DNA from: Paralithodes platypus
Taxonomy: Eukaryota > Arthropoda > Malacostraca > Decapoda > Lithodidae
NCBI GenBank assembly: GCA_032716605.1
Contig: CM064495.1
Location: forward strand, 19,188,330 to 19,252,329
Length of the DNA stretch: 64,000 nt
Direction: 5' to 3'
Shown here one piece after another: positions 32,786-43,804 of the stretch. The notes beneath the pieces are model-generated. The model had not been told where the DNA came from. It saw nothing but the letters and a program-made list of their open reading frames with translations, and ran no database searches. The position numbers and the translations under genes were made by a program. Within the stretch, counting starts at the first letter, position 1; each line of letters opens with the position of its first letter.

Positions 32786-33412
32786 TTTTTGACAGTCAGG
32801 TCTCAGCATGCTGTCGTTGATGGGTGCACTTCTGTTGCTGTGCCTGTTGTTTCGGGTGTTCCAAAAGGCAGGGTGCTTGGGCCTCTGTTTTTCATTATTT
32901 TTACTGCTTGCTTGTGCTCTGAGCTTGAAAATAAACTAGTTTCTTATGCCGATGACATAACTTTATACTCATCAATTCCATCTCCAGAGAGTAGAATTGA
33001 AGTTGCAGCATCTCTAAACAGGGACTTGGTTAAGATTACCTCTTGGTGTGAACTTTGGGGTATGAAGCTTAATGCTAAGAAAACTCACTCCATGATAATC
33101 AGTAGATCACGTACTTTGGCTCCTCCTCATCCTTGTTTGCATGTTTCTGGTGAACAAATTGAGGATGTGTCAGGTTTGCGTTTGCTTGGAGTGACTCTCG
33201 ATCCTAGGTTGACATTTGAGAAGCATATTCGTTCCTTGTCTTCTACGATTGCTCAAAAGATTGTTTTACTTCGCAAGTGTTACAAAACATTCGCTTGTGA
33301 AACCACAGTCATAAATGTTGTTTATGCTTTTATTTTGCCTCATTTTGAGTATTGCTCTCCTGTTTGGAACTCGGCTGCTGACTGTCATTTGAAATTGCTT
33401 GATAAAGCTCTT
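32786..33412 (+). pseudogene. LINE reverse transcriptase (family D), part 1
   Basis: Plus-strand reverse transcriptase palm and thumb: VVSGVPKGRVLGPLFFIIFT, KLVSYADDITLYSSIPSPES (catalytic YADD), SWCELWGMKLNAKKTHSMII, SGLRLLGVTLDPRLTFEKHI, LLRKCYKTFACETTVINVVY, AFILPHFEYCSPVWNSAADC. The frame is open until it is interrupted at 33412 by an RTE fragment. The apparent 382-aa frame at 32630-33778 is chimeric: its last third is antisense RTE sequence. The copy is 5' truncated near 32786, without an endonuclease domain. Confidence 0.9.
33403..33412. repeat. Left 10-bp TSD of the RTE insertion
   Basis: TAAAGCTCTT, repeated at 33890-33899. The uninterrupted LINE D sequence is visible in the inverted copy near 35510-35530. 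Confidence 0.88.
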
Positions 33413-33889
33413 CTATCTATCTATCTATTGCCTGACGCCGTGATCCCCGAAGGTGTGGCCACGAACGAACCGCCCCCATGCACCTCTGTCCCCAGTCAGT
33501 CGACGCCCCTCCCCCCAACCAGCACCGCCTTCGTTCATGTAGTTCCTCACTCCATCCTTCCACCTCATATTCGGTCTACCTCTCCCCCTCTGTCCCTCCA
33601 CCTCGCTCTCGTACACCCTCTTAGTCATTCTCTCGCTTTCCATACGTTCCATATGGCCGAACCATCTCAAGTTGTTCCTTTTCACACTTTCCAGCACATC
33701 TACCTCCACACCACACCTCCTTCTTACTTCCTCATTAGTCTGTCTATCCCTCCATGTAACTCCGCACGCACTCCTTAAGTAATTCATTTCCACTGCTCTC
33801 ACTCTTGGTCTGAGTCTCTCAACCAACGTCCATGCTTCGCTTCCGTAAGTCAGTGTCGGGATTACCACACTGTCATGCAAGGACTTCTT
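33413..33889 (-). mobile_element. 5'-truncated RTE-like LINE fragment, copy 2
   Basis: Minus-strand reading: HDSVVIPTLTYGSEAWTLVE, VEMNYLRSACGVTWRDRQTN, VLESVKRNNLRWFGHMERME, YESEVEGQRGRGRPNMRWKD, ending GVRQ near 33425. It closely matches 3022-3504. The 3' end carries the GATA-type tail (TATCTATCTATCTATTGCC on +) and the element is flanked by an exact 10-bp TSD. Only the last third of the ORF is present. Confidence 0.9.
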
Positions 33890-33967
33890 TAAAGCTCTTA
33901 ATTCTATTAAATGTATTCTCCCTGCTCTATCTCTTGATCTTCATCATCGGCGTCAGGTTGGTGCCCT
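33890..33967 (+). pseudogene. LINE reverse transcriptase (family D), part 2
   Basis: Short continuation of family D between two insertions. It begins with the duplicated TAAAGCTCTT, reads SIKCILPALSLDLHHRRQ and ends in GGTGCCCT, the target site of the hAT-like element. Confidence 0.85.
33960..33967. repeat. Left 8-bp TSD of the hAT-like element
   Basis: GGTGCCCT, repeated exactly at 35961-35968. Confidence 0.9.
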
Positions 33968-35960
33968 CAGTGGCGGATTAAGAGGGGGGGGGGGCTTTAG
34001 GGGCGGTAGCCCTGGGCCCAAGCCTCAGGAGGGGCCCATGAATATTGAGATTTTTTTTTAACCTCAGGGTAAGTTGCCCCTTGAAAGTGATTTTCTATTA
34101 TATCGTCAAAATCTGAGAATGGTCAGCAAACGTTTTGACATTACCCTCTTAGTCCTTTGTCAATGCTATTATGTTAATATCTATACAAATATTTATGCCG
34201 TTTTACGTTAATACCAAAACGAACACAATCTTTATTAGGTGAAATCTTTATTTTCTCATCAACTTTAAGCTAAATATTTTTAGTCACGTCGCCACCGCCA
34301 ACGTTGGTGATCATATCAGCTAACAGGCTAGTGCTTCGTGCCAGTACCACCTCTTATTGTTTTTGGCCAGGCTATATTGAATTTTGTACAACCATTAAGT
34401 TCTCCTGGCTTCATGATATTTATTAAGGTAGGTTGAGACAATATATGTTTGTGAAATATATGATATATCTGTGATGCATTGAAGCCTATCGCGATCAAAA
34501 GTAGGCTAAACATCAGACATATTGACAATAAATGTTACAAATATGAGCAGATCGGAAATATAAATTGAGATTATTGAGTGTATGAAGTCTGGCAAAAATG
34601 AAGACAAAATTGGGATATATGTATATTTTATATTCATATTAATTTGTATAATAATCTTGGGATCATGTAGCATATTTCAATCAATCAATCAATCAATTGT
34701 ATTTCGTAGATAAACTATATTTAGAGGATAGGCCTAGCCTAGGCTGCTGCTGCCTGACCTTTTCATAATTCAGATCGTTTGAGTTAGACTTAAGGCAGGC
34801 TAGACAACAGCCTAGACAACTCTATAAAGAGCAGGTTTAGTTTAGTATTTACAATTTAAAAATTTAGCCTGATTCTTTTTTGTCTACACAGTTCCAATGG
34901 CCCAGTCATCCAGTGTACATTTAGCCTACTTTTTTCCCTGCAGCCTGTTCGTCATTATTATTATTATTATTATAGAAGCTGTCTAAGCCTCCCAACAGGG
35001 TGCAGATACACCTATAAAAGATGAATCCCCACAAAATACCCGTAAGCACTGGAGAGAGACTAAGACAACTAAGAAAAGGGAAAAGGGCTACAGTAGTTAG
35101 AGAGTCCAGAAGAAAAGATCAGTTTGTCAATTAAAACACCATTCTAAAAAGAATAAAAGCAAATCATGGTTAAAACAAAAATGTACTGCTGTAATAAAAC
35201 ATTAACTCTGGACTTAAAAGCTGAGATATGGGTTGACTGTACAACCTCGTTTGGCAAATGATTCCAAAAGGGAATCATTGAAGGAATAAAACACCGAGAA
35301 AACTGAGATGTAGAAACATTAATTGGAGTCATGGCAAGGTCATTAAGACTCCTCGTAAATCTTGTTGCGCGAATTGGAATAAAAGGTTCTGGAAAACACT
35401 ATGCAATGGATGCTGAGTATTGTTAATTTGTTTAAATAAAAGACTAAGGGCACCAATCCGACGCCGATGATGAAGATCAAGAGATAGAGCAGGGAGAATA
35501 AATTTAATAGAATTAAGAGCTTTATCAAGCAATTTCAAATGACAGTCAGCAGCCGAGTTCCAAACAGGAGAGCAATACTCAAAATGAGGCAAAATAAAAG
35601 CATAACAAGATTTTATGACTGTGGTTTCACAAGCGAATGTTTTATAACACTTGCGAAGTAAACTGTAGAGCATGTAGAGCATTGTAGGCTGTAGCATTAT
35701 TCCAATGAATGAACGCTTCTTTTTTTTAAGGCTAAATTAAGATTTTCTTTTATGTTATCTTTTGATAAAATCATCCATGCTAATAAATATAACAGGCTGA
35801 ATTATTGTCAAGTTTCCTGATTGTAAAGGATCAAATTAATCTGTTTTTTTAATGTTTGTGCCTCCACTGATCCAAGGGGATCAGTGGAGGCAGTGTGAGG
35901 GTCAGGGGGGCCCAGTCCATCTCACAGCCCTGGGCCCAATACACCCTTAATCCGCCACTG
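33968..35960. mobile_element. hAT-like non-autonomous transposon, 1,993 bp
   Basis: Both ends read CAGTGGCGGATTAAG inward (15-bp perfect TIR), followed by subterminal CCCTGGGCCCA blocks in inverted orientation. An 8-bp TSD flanks it. CAGTGGCGGAT-type termini with 8-bp TSDs are typical of hAT elements (family knowledge). No transposase frame is visible; instead the interior holds AT-rich sequence and an inverted LINE D fragment (34957-35665). Confidence 0.88.
34957..35665 (-). pseudogene. LINE (family D) fragment inside the hAT-like element
   Basis: Minus strand: LLRKCYKTFACETTVIKSCY, AFILPHFEYCSPVWNSAADC, LKLLDKALNSIKFILPALSL, IGALSLLFKQINNTQHPLHS, then, shifted, MTPINVSTSQFSRCFIPSMI and FWNHLPNEVVQSTHISAFKS. 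It has an (ATT)n tail at 34957-34974 (TAA-type tail on its own strand). It duplicates the family D sequence that the hAT-like element itself interrupts, and shows the uninterrupted target for both nested insertions. Confidence 0.9.
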
Positions 35961-35968
35961 GGTGCCCT
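35961..35968. repeat. Right 8-bp TSD of the hAT-like element
   Basis: GGTGCCCT, matching 33960-33967. Confidence 0.9.
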
Positions 35969-36441
35969 TAGTCTTTTATTTAAACAAATTAACAATACTC
36001 AGCATCCATTGCATAGTGTTTTTCCAGAACCTTTTATTCCAATTCGCGCAACAAGATTTACGAGGAGTCTTAATGACCTTGCCATGACTCCAATTAATGT
36101 TTCTACATCTCAGTTTTCTCGGTGTTTTATTCCTTCAATGATTCCCTTTTGGAATCATTTGCCAAACGAGGTTGTACAGTCAACCCATATCTCAGCTTTT
36201 AAGTCCAGAGTTAATGTTTTATTACAGCAGTACATTTTTGTTTTAATCATGACTTGCTTTTATTATTTTTAGAATGGTGTTTTAATTGACAAACTGATCT
36301 TTTCTTCTGGGCTCTCTAACTACTGTAGCCCTTTTCCTTTTTCTTAGTTGTCTTAGTCTCTCTCCAGCACTTACGGGTATTTTGTGGGGATTCATCTTTT
36401 ATAGGTGTATCTGCACCCTGTTGGGAGGCTTAGACAGCTTC

Positions 36442-36475
<34 letters not shown>
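35969..36475 (+). pseudogene. LINE reverse transcriptase (family D), part 3 and 3' tail
   Basis: C-terminal end of the interrupted LINE: LLFKQINNTQHPLHSVF, NDLAMTPINVSTSQFSRCFI, MIPFWNHLPNEVVQSTHISA, stop at about 36272, then a 3' untranslated region ending in a (TAA)n tail at about 36441-36475. Confidence 0.9.
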
Positions 36476-36477
<2 letters not shown>

Positions 36478-36499
36478 AAGAATATAAATAATGATAACT

Positions 36500-36960
36500 A
36501 GCAGGGGTACCCGGCGTTGCCCGGGTACTACCACCACTACTACTACCATAATCATCATCATCAATCACTACTACCACAATCATCACAATACTACTACTAC
36601 CATAATCACCGGCCTCGACCTCCCTGTGCCTCATTAAACGGCGACCTCGATTTCGGCCGCTAAATGACCTCCGATTTTGGATCTGACCTCATCCGTATCC
36701 CCATTTTGGCGGGCTGCGAACAACTTTCGTTCCATACACCTTTTCGATCGGAGGCCTCCTTCTGCCCCAAACGGCCATTTTTTTATTTTTAGTTTTTTTT
36801 CAATTTCGGCCTCGAAACGACCTCCGATCGTGGCCACGCCCGACCCAGGTCAATTGACACCCACATGCAAAGATTCAGCTCCCCAGGTCCAAAACTGCGG
36901 CCGCCTATTAAGAACGCACAGAAAGACAAACAGATACACGAACTGATTTAATAATATAGA
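36500..36960 (+). mobile_element. ACTAGC-type interspersed repeat, copy 1
   Basis: Begins ACTAGCAGGGGTACCCGGCG (hairpin CCCGGCGTTGCCCGGG), then (CTA/CAT)n-like sequence, a GC-rich body (GCCTCGACCTCCCTGTGCC, GACCTCCGATTTTGGATCTG) and the end CACGAACTGATTTAATAATA-TAGAT. Such starts and TATAGAT endings are common in animal interspersed repeats; I cannot assign the superfamily. Confidence 0.75.
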
Positions 36961-37414
36961 TACTGTACCACCATAATCACCATCACTACTACTACCATAA
37001 TCACCATCATCAATCACTACTATCACAATCATCACAATACTACTACTACCATAATCACCGGCCTCGACCTCCCTGTGCCTCATTAAACGGTGACTTCGAT
37101 TTCGGCCGCTAAATGACCTCCGATTTTGGATCTGACCTCATCCATTACCCCATTTTGGGAGGCTGCGAACAACTTTCGTTCCATACACCTTTTCGATCGG
37201 AGGCCTCCTTCTGCCCCAAACGGCAATTTTTTTAATTTTGTTTTCAATTTCGGCCTCGAAACTACCTCCGATCGTGGCCTCGCCCCTCTATGACCTGACC
37301 CAGGTCAATTGACACCCACATGCAAAGTTTCAGCTCCCCAAGTCCAAAACTGCGGCCGCCGATAAAGAACGCACAGACAGACAAACAGACACACGAACTG
37401 ATTTAATAATATAG
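36961..37414 (+). repeat. Second, tandem copy of the GC-rich body
   Basis: Repeats the 36583-36960 segment about 449 bp downstream with a few substitutions and small indels (for example CATCCATTACCCC for CATCCGTATCCCC), again ending in TTTAATAATATAGAT. Confidence 0.85.
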
Positions 37415-37787
37415 ATAATAATACTAATACTACTAATAATAATAATAATAATAAACTACTAACATACCTGTAAACAATTTACTGGTAGAATATGACATAG
37501 TATTATCACCCCCTCGACCCACTCTTCTATCTAGTGATAACAATAAATGTGTAATAACTAAAAACATATGAAGACTCACCTCGAGAGCCATTTAATATGT
37601 TCTTATTTTCGTCTGACGAATACGTCCCGAAATGAATTAAATATTTTTGTTTCGTCTTTATATAATCACCCTGTATATATATAAAGTGCATGTGGGTGAA
37701 TAACTGCGTCTCAAAATGCATGTGTGTTCCTTTTCTTTAAGCCTACACCTCACTCTACCCTTCACCAGATCAACTAACCATCCATCA
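37415..37787. other. Unassigned stretch
   Basis: Begins with (TAA)n-like sequence at 37415-37453; nothing else recognisable. Confidence 0.4.
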
Positions 37788-38166
37788 TTAAGGGAGCCCA
37801 CCTCGCTGTTTTGCTCTTTCTCTCCCTCTATCTTTGGCTTGTATTCATTAGGCCCCATTAAGCCTACTGTTTTAAGACGTTTACCCCGATCCAGATGTCA
37901 ATATTTTCCTGGCGAGCGGTAGCGAGCCAGCATATATATTTTTGTTTTGACAGCAAGCTAAATGTGTACATTTTTCGATAGAATTTTTTTTCCGGCGAAG
38001 CCGGATGTCTCCATACAATGTTAGCTCGCTATTGCTCGCTAGGAAAAAATCGACACCTGGATAAACGTCTTAAAACAGTTGGCTGAATGGGGCCGAATGG
38101 ATACAAGCCAGGGAAAGAGAGAAAAGTAGAGAAAGATAAAAAAAAAAAAACGGTGACACCCCTTAA
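37788..38166. mobile_element. Fold-back MITE (family B), copy 4
   Basis: Both TTAA ends preserved: TTAAGGGAGCCCACCTCGC on the left and GGTGACACCCCTTAA on the right. Long inverted arms and the GGCGAAGCCGGA central hairpin are as in the other copies. Confidence 0.85.
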
Positions 38167-38529
38167 CTGACCCCCCCCCCCCCTCTCCCTCTGTCCCTCA
38201 GCCGGTGCACCATCTGTCCCCAACTCAACCTTTCACCTCATATATCGTTCCAGTCTCCGTTCTGCGGCTTGTCAATTACTACTTTCTATGGAGTCGTGGT
38301 ATAATGATGAACAAAGCTGGCATCAAATTCGTTTGTCCGGGGTTCTAATCCTGGCTACAGTACCAGCTCTGTATGCATAATTACCTCCAAAGGCAGCTGG
38401 TGCTTCTATAAATGATACCCGTATGAGTGAATATAATTTTGTTGAGTGAAAAAATGATTTGGTGCTTGCACTAAAAGGTAACGCTATAACATAATTCACC
38501 AGCGTGTTAGATTCGAAAAATATAAGCAT
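38167..38529. other. Unassigned stretch
   Basis: Starts with a C tract; AT-rich beyond it. No gene seen. Confidence 0.4.
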
Positions 38530-38640
38530 TACACACACACACACACATAAGCACACAGACACACCATATATTTGTACATGACAGTATATCCAGCTACCTC
38601 CCACTTCCGGCTATCACTACCTTCTGTTCACCAATGTATG

Positions 38641-38674
<34 letters not shown>

Positions 38675-38770
38675 AGCACACAGACACACACACACACACA
38701 CCATATATTTGTACATGACTGTATATCCAGCTACCTCCCACTTCCGGCTATCACTACCTTCTGTTCTATA
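38530..38770. repeat. Duplicated segment with (CA)n tracts
   Basis: Two copies of (CA)n-ATAAGCACACAGACACAC-CATATATTTGTACATGAC ... CTTCCGGCTATCACTACC at about 38530-38635 and 38640-38770, differing mainly in CA length. Confidence 0.85.
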
Positions 38771-38807
38771 ATGTCCCCCTCCACCCCCCGCCCCTCCACT
38801 GTGTTAG

Positions 38808-38897
38808 ACCATACCAGAACAAAAGACTCCCCTTGGTGTGTCCCGACCTAATCTGTGTGAGCCTCTTGTGTCGCCCTCTTTGTCCAGCCTCTGTCAG
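38808..38897 (+). other. Candidate coding exon 2
   Basis: A 90-bp non-repetitive block between an acceptor-like CCCTCCACTGTGTTAG (ends 38807) and a donor-like CAG|GTACGA (38898). One frame is exactly 30 codons and fully open, beginning TIPEQKTPLGVSRPNLCEPL; a second frame is also open. The donor resembles that of the candidate at 31663-31797 on the same strand. No homology recognised, so this remains a shape-based suggestion. Confidence 0.35.
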
Positions 38898-39737
38898 GTA
38901 CGAAGGGGGGTGGACAGGTTCCCAGCTCATTTTGGCCAAAGTAGAATCCGGCACCGATACCCATTTTGTTTCTGCATATTGTTGTCACTATTTTTCCATC
39001 TCCTAAGCAAATATAATGATACAATGAAGGTATATAAGGACATTGGGTATCCTGATAGTGATGTGCCTTTCAGTCCTCATATTAAACAGTTATATAGTAC
39101 TACCAATTCCCCTAATTGATATTGGTATGGTGTTATGGACACTTTAAATATCCCTTTTCATGCCCATATTTGTTTTAGAGTGTGGTTCCGATTTTTGTAC
39201 ACTTAATTATAGTATGCACCAATAATACACACCGGTATCTGTTTCATATTTATAAACTGTTGTCATAATTGGTGATATACTTCATTTATCAACATCATAT
39301 CACAGTTCAGTAATTATGATAACAAATGTACGGTACATTTTTTCGTGCAGTTAGTCCTATTATGAAGAATGTGCTGTTTGTGTAACCTTTTTCCTCGTAC
39401 TGTTGTACAATTGGCTACATAAATGTTTATCCGCTCAGTGATTTTCTCTGTGGAAGTCAACATCGTGATTGATTCATATGGTCAATTATTGTTTTTATTA
39501 AGAATTGTTCTTGCAAGTCAATCCATCTATTTATACTTCCAAATATAAAACCATGGAGTGAGTACGAATCAATGTGGGCAACTGTACAGATCACACATTT
39601 GTATTAAAATGTATATTACGTATGCATCCTCACGAACCTCTTCTAATTATGGAGTAGATTGAATTACCGACGCACTCCCCCCCCCCCCACCATGTTTGAT
39701 ACTCGTTAGGGTAGTGTCCTTGAGGGGAGATTTCCAC
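38898..39737. other. Unassigned AT-rich stretch
   Basis: No recognisable repeat or gene; a short C tract lies near 39677. Confidence 0.4.
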
Positions 39738-40056
39738 TTGAGGGATTATTTTCTTGACTCCTTTCTCCCTCATGTTTAGCCTCATTGTTTTTCTAATGTA
39801 AAGACGTTTGCCCCATTATGTTGACGATTTTAAGAACTTTCAACCCATTTCTGTCAATTTTAAGACCTTTCGTGCCATTTAGGTGTCGATTTTATCCTGG
39901 CGAGCGATAGCGAGCCTATAATTTAAGAGGAACCGGCTTTCAGCCGGGACATTTTTCTACCGAAAAATTTACAAATTTATCTTGAAAGGGGCTCAAGGAG
40001 GTGTTAACCTTAAGCTTGAAGGATATCTAGGGACAAAACTAAAAACCTCCCCTTAA
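39738..40056 (+). mobile_element. MITE family A, copy 5
   Basis: Contains GGCGAGCGATAGCGAGCCTA, ACAAATTTATCTTGAAAGGG and the end AAACCTCCCCTTAA. About 20 bp upstream (GGGGAGATTTCCA) is shared with the copy at 53157, so the element may start slightly further left. Confidence 0.8.
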
Positions 40057-40479
40057 ACTAGATTAGTCACCATGTTAACTAAACCTATCCTAACCTGACC
40101 CATAACATAGTCAAAAGTCCATCCAAAAAGGCATTTTATGTACCGACTTACTGAAGATTAAAAAAAAAATATATATATATATTGTTTTAGTTCAGGTAAA
40201 CAATCATGTCAACCTTACCTGACTAACTTATTTAATGTTGCACGGTGAAAAAAAAAAAATCCACGGCCGTATTGGATCGCCGCCAGCATTACTGTACACC
40301 TTCGGAAGAGCCTAAACACAGGGGAAGGGGAGGATCGGTAGGGAGGGTTAAGAACCTAGTGGGGAGGAAAGGGAGAAGGGCCTGTGGGGTGGATTAGGGA
40401 GCTCTTAGTTCCTGGAAAGTTGAAGTGATCCGCGCTCTCCAGGTGACATCTACTGCATTTGTCTCGCTCCCTGACACCC

Positions 40480-40521
<42 letters not shown>

Positions 40522-40690
40522 TATAAAGTGATGAAAAAAACAGGAACTTTGCCCCCCCCCCCTCTCTGCAATTAATACTGAATGTAATTAATGACATACT
40601 TTAAAAAAATAACAGGAATCTTGCCCCCTCTCTTACTCTCTCTCTCTCTCTCTCTCTGTAATTAATGACATAATTTAAAAAAAAATGTAC
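40057..40690. other. Unassigned stretch with simple repeats
   Basis: PolyC plus (TC)n at about 40479-40515 and (TC)n at 40636-40657, with a partly duplicated AACAGGAA-CTTTGCCCCC segment between them. Confidence 0.5.
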
Positions 40691-40996
40691 TTTGAAGGTG
40701 ACAGACTGGCTTCCTCATCCTCACCATCTTTGAAGGTGACAGACTGGCTTCCTCATCCTCACCATCTTTGAAGGTGACAGACTGGCTTCCTCATCCTCAC
40801 CATCTTTGAAGGTGACAGACTGGCTTCCTCATCCTCACCATCTTTGAAGGTGACAGACTGGCTTCCTCATCCTCACCATCTTTGAAGGTGACAGACTGGC
40901 TTCCTCATCCTCACCATCTTTGAAGGTGACAGACTGGCTTCCTCATCCTCACCATCTTTGAAGGTGACAGACTGGCTTCCTCATCCTCACCATCTC
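40691..40996. repeat. 38-bp minisatellite, 8 copies
   Basis: Unit TTTGAAGGTGACAGACTGGC plus TTCCTCATCCTCACCATC, essentially invariant. Confidence 0.97.
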
Positions 40997-41071
40997 CTTT
41001 TAATTCTCATTTCCAAATAAAACTCGCCAGCTTATCCGTTTCTATCATTTTGACACTGCTGTATTTTACCA

Positions 41072-41285
41072 TTAACCCATTCAATACCAGTGACATCCTT
41101 GTTATCCTATTCTGTCAATGATTAGACGATTTGATTCAGCTTAAGAAGGACGTCTACTCATTAAAAGCTACAGACTATCTTAACGAATCCTTTTAGCTAC
41201 CATATATTTCTCCTAAGCTTCATAAAACCGTCTAAATATAGCTAGAATATAATTGAAAAGACGTTGTCGGTACTGTAAGGGTTAA
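41072..41285. mobile_element. TTAA palindromic MITE (family C), source of a satellite
   Basis: Begins TTAACCCATTCAATACCAGT, ends GTCGGTACTGTAAGGGTTAA, with inverted arms. Its right terminus plus flank is the repeat unit of the adjoining array. Confidence 0.85.
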
Positions 41286-41534
41286 CATTAATAAAGACGT
41301 TGTCGGTACTGTAAGGGTTAACATTAATAAAGACGTTGTCGGTACTGTAAGGGTTAACATTAATAAAGACGTTGTCGGTACTGTAAGGGTTAACATTAAT
41401 AAAGACGTTGTCGGTACTGTAAGGGTTAACATTAATAAAGGTAAGGGTTAACATTAATAAAGACGTTGTCGGTACTGTAAGGGTTAACATTAATAAAGAC
41501 GTTGTCGGTACTGTAAGGGTTAACATTAATAAAG
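41250..41534. repeat. 36-bp minisatellite made of a MITE end, about 7 copies
   Basis: Unit GACGTTGTCGGTACTGTAAG plus GGTTAACATTAATAAA, that is, the last ~25 bp of the family C element plus about 11 bp of flank. One unit is truncated near 41440. Confidence 0.95.
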
Positions 41535-42344
41535 TATATAATCAAAATTCCTCATGTTATTCATTGTAACTTATCCGTTTCCATCATTTTGCTACTGCTC
41601 TATATTATCAAGTGATGTAAAAAGGTATAAGATCAAGATGCCTCACATGTTAGTATTGTATTGTGTTTGTAAAGTTTCTATATTATTCTGCATACCGTAT
41701 ACTTGTGTGTATGCCTATGTCTGTATCTCCCGTCCCCTCAGTAACTCCTTATCCACTGTATAATATGTTGTCTTATACAATGTCATACCTGTATACCCTA
41801 TGTAACTCTCTCTCCACTGTATAATGTATTTTTGTTATAATGTAACACTTATGAGATCAGTAATTATTATTAACATATCACTGCCATTTTATCAACTAAA
41901 TTGACGATGCATATGCACATTCTCTATTGAACATCTCATGGAGCTTGTATTTGAAATCAATCAAGCCAATAATCCTAAGCCTTGTATATAACATAATACC
42001 AAATCAAATGAAACAAACTTTAATAATATATATGAGTAATGGTAACCTAATTTGTAAGTACAATTTCAATTCAATGACTAAAGTGAACCAAGAGGCCAAG
42101 TATTTGGGCTTAACTTCTGTAAAGTCTTTTCTGTGCATAACAAACATATCAAATCAATCTCTCTTCAACTCTCCCTCCCTCCGTCTCTGGCTCCCTCCCT
42201 ACCCACCCTCATTCATCCGCCTCATCCCAGTTCAACCTCTACTTCTCCTCTGTCGCCCTCCACCCTTGCACCCTCAAAATATATCTCTTATAATTTTCAA
42301 TTATAATTTATAAAAAACATAGATTCCCCGGAGGCAGTGCAACG
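41535..42344. other. Unassigned stretch
   Basis: AT-rich to 42150, then pyrimidine-rich. A 128-aa frame at 41927-42313 (+) has no recognised motif. Confidence 0.4.
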
Positions 42345-42795
42345 AAAAACGACAAAAATTATCCATAATATTAGAAATCTTCCTTATGATGAAAGGTTGA
42401 AAAATTAGCCTTGCATACGGTAGACAGGTGTATAGTCAGAGGGGATATGATAGAGGTATTTAATTGAATAAGTGGGATAAAAACAAAAAGAGGGGACAAG
42501 CAAGATGTACTGAAGTAAGAAACAGCGAAAGAACTCGTACATATGGTTTCAAATTAGATACATTTCGTTTCCGAAAAGATATACCGGTAGTTAAATAGGC
42601 TATTTTTTTTTTTTAACTGAGTTGTAGATATGTGGAATAGGCTACCGAATGTATTATTTGGATTAAGAAGACAAAACTATATAGGGGCATGGACATGACG
42701 GGCTGGATATCAGAGGGATCTACCTTTGTGGGTCAATCGACCTTCTGCAGACTCCCGTGTTCTCATGTGTTTATGTTCTTATCTATGCATTATTT
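42345..42795 (+). pseudogene. Decayed LINE C-terminal fragment (CR1/L2-like)
   Basis: Plus-strand readings across shifting frames: IIHNIRNLPYDERLK, then GDMIEVFN-like and KKRGDKQD-like blocks, VDMWNRLPN-like sequence, and LPLWVNRPSADSRVLMCLCS near 42720-42780. This order is the usual end of CR1/L2-type reverse transcriptases. Many indels and stops, so it is an old relic. Confidence 0.75.
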
Positions 42796-42824
42796 TCGGC
42801 GTAAAATTGCCCTCTAACCTTCTC

Positions 42825-42837
42825 CCCCCCCCCCCCC

Positions 42838-42925
<88 letters not shown>

Positions 42926-42926
42926 T
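42825..42926. repeat. PolyC, (CT)n and (CA)n tract
   Basis: C run, then about 60 bp of CT, then CA. Confidence 0.95.
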
Positions 42927-43004
42927 GTAGTGGGCCTTTCGGATACTGTAGATCTGGGCAGTTATGGAGGGTGTAGGTATGTGTGGTTTAGTAAATGGTA
43001 TTAG

Positions 43005-43140
43005 GCAGGCGGTATTGGGTAAGGGGTATTTTGTGGTTGGGGCTTGGTTGGTGGTAGGTAGTAGTTTGTAGGTGGTAGTTAATATTTGATAAGTGGTTGA
43101 TGGTATTTAGTAGGTGGTAGTTGGTAGGTAGTAATTTGTA
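43005..43140. repeat. Degenerate GGTAGT/TGGTGG-rich segment
   Basis: Irregular copies of GTAGGTGGTAG and TTGGTGGTA, the same vocabulary as the arrays at 44.6-49.4 kb. Confidence 0.7.
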
Positions 43141-43804
43141 AGCGTTTCACCAAAATAACCTTAAGACAAAAGCCAGATGTAAGCATCGATATAATTTGGG
43201 AGATCGAGCCGGGCAACACCAAGGGCAGTATCATAGGCATATGATAAGGAGTTACTAGAACTCCTGTTTCATTTGTCTGGTTTCCCTCACTGTTTATGTT
43301 TGTGTCTCATCTACACAGAGAGTAATCCAGCTAGGTCCCACAAACACGGCCTGCTCCTCCTATTAATTTAATTACACTACACAAGCACACCACATTCCAT
43401 TACAGTACACCAATAAAAATAAACTTTTAAATTGGCCACTGTCGCTCTTTCAACTTTGGGGAAGACACTTGTTGCAGGAAGCTTTGCCTTTTGTCTCCTT
43501 CATATACATAGACAAAATAAATCATATGGCAACCAGTCAGTGTGGCACATTGGGGCAATGTTGTTTTATTACTGAGTTGAATGTGAGAGGAAATATTGGA
43601 ATCTGAGTATGAAGTTGCAATTAGTCACTCCACTGGCAAAATGGGAAGCATGAAGCATAAGTTTAACGTTGTATAGTTGGTTATAATGTCTTAAAGCTAG
43701 GGATTTGTTAATGAGATTGGATATGATAATTATCTCGTGTGTCAGCCTCCAATCAATACAGAACGTTTGTGGTGGAGGCTAGATGTGGTGGATGGTTGTT
43801 TTTC
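43141..43804. other. Unassigned stretch
   Basis: Nothing recognisable. Confidence 0.4.

Noticed and set aside
32630..33778. A single 382-aa reverse transcriptase-like gene
   Set aside because: Its final third is antisense sequence of an RTE fragment inserted with a 10-bp TSD, so the frame is chimeric.
40691..40996. CRISPR-like regular array
   Set aside because: The units are contiguous and identical with no unique spacers, and the window is clearly eukaryotic. The same applies to the arrays at 44.6, 53.5 and 58.3 kb.
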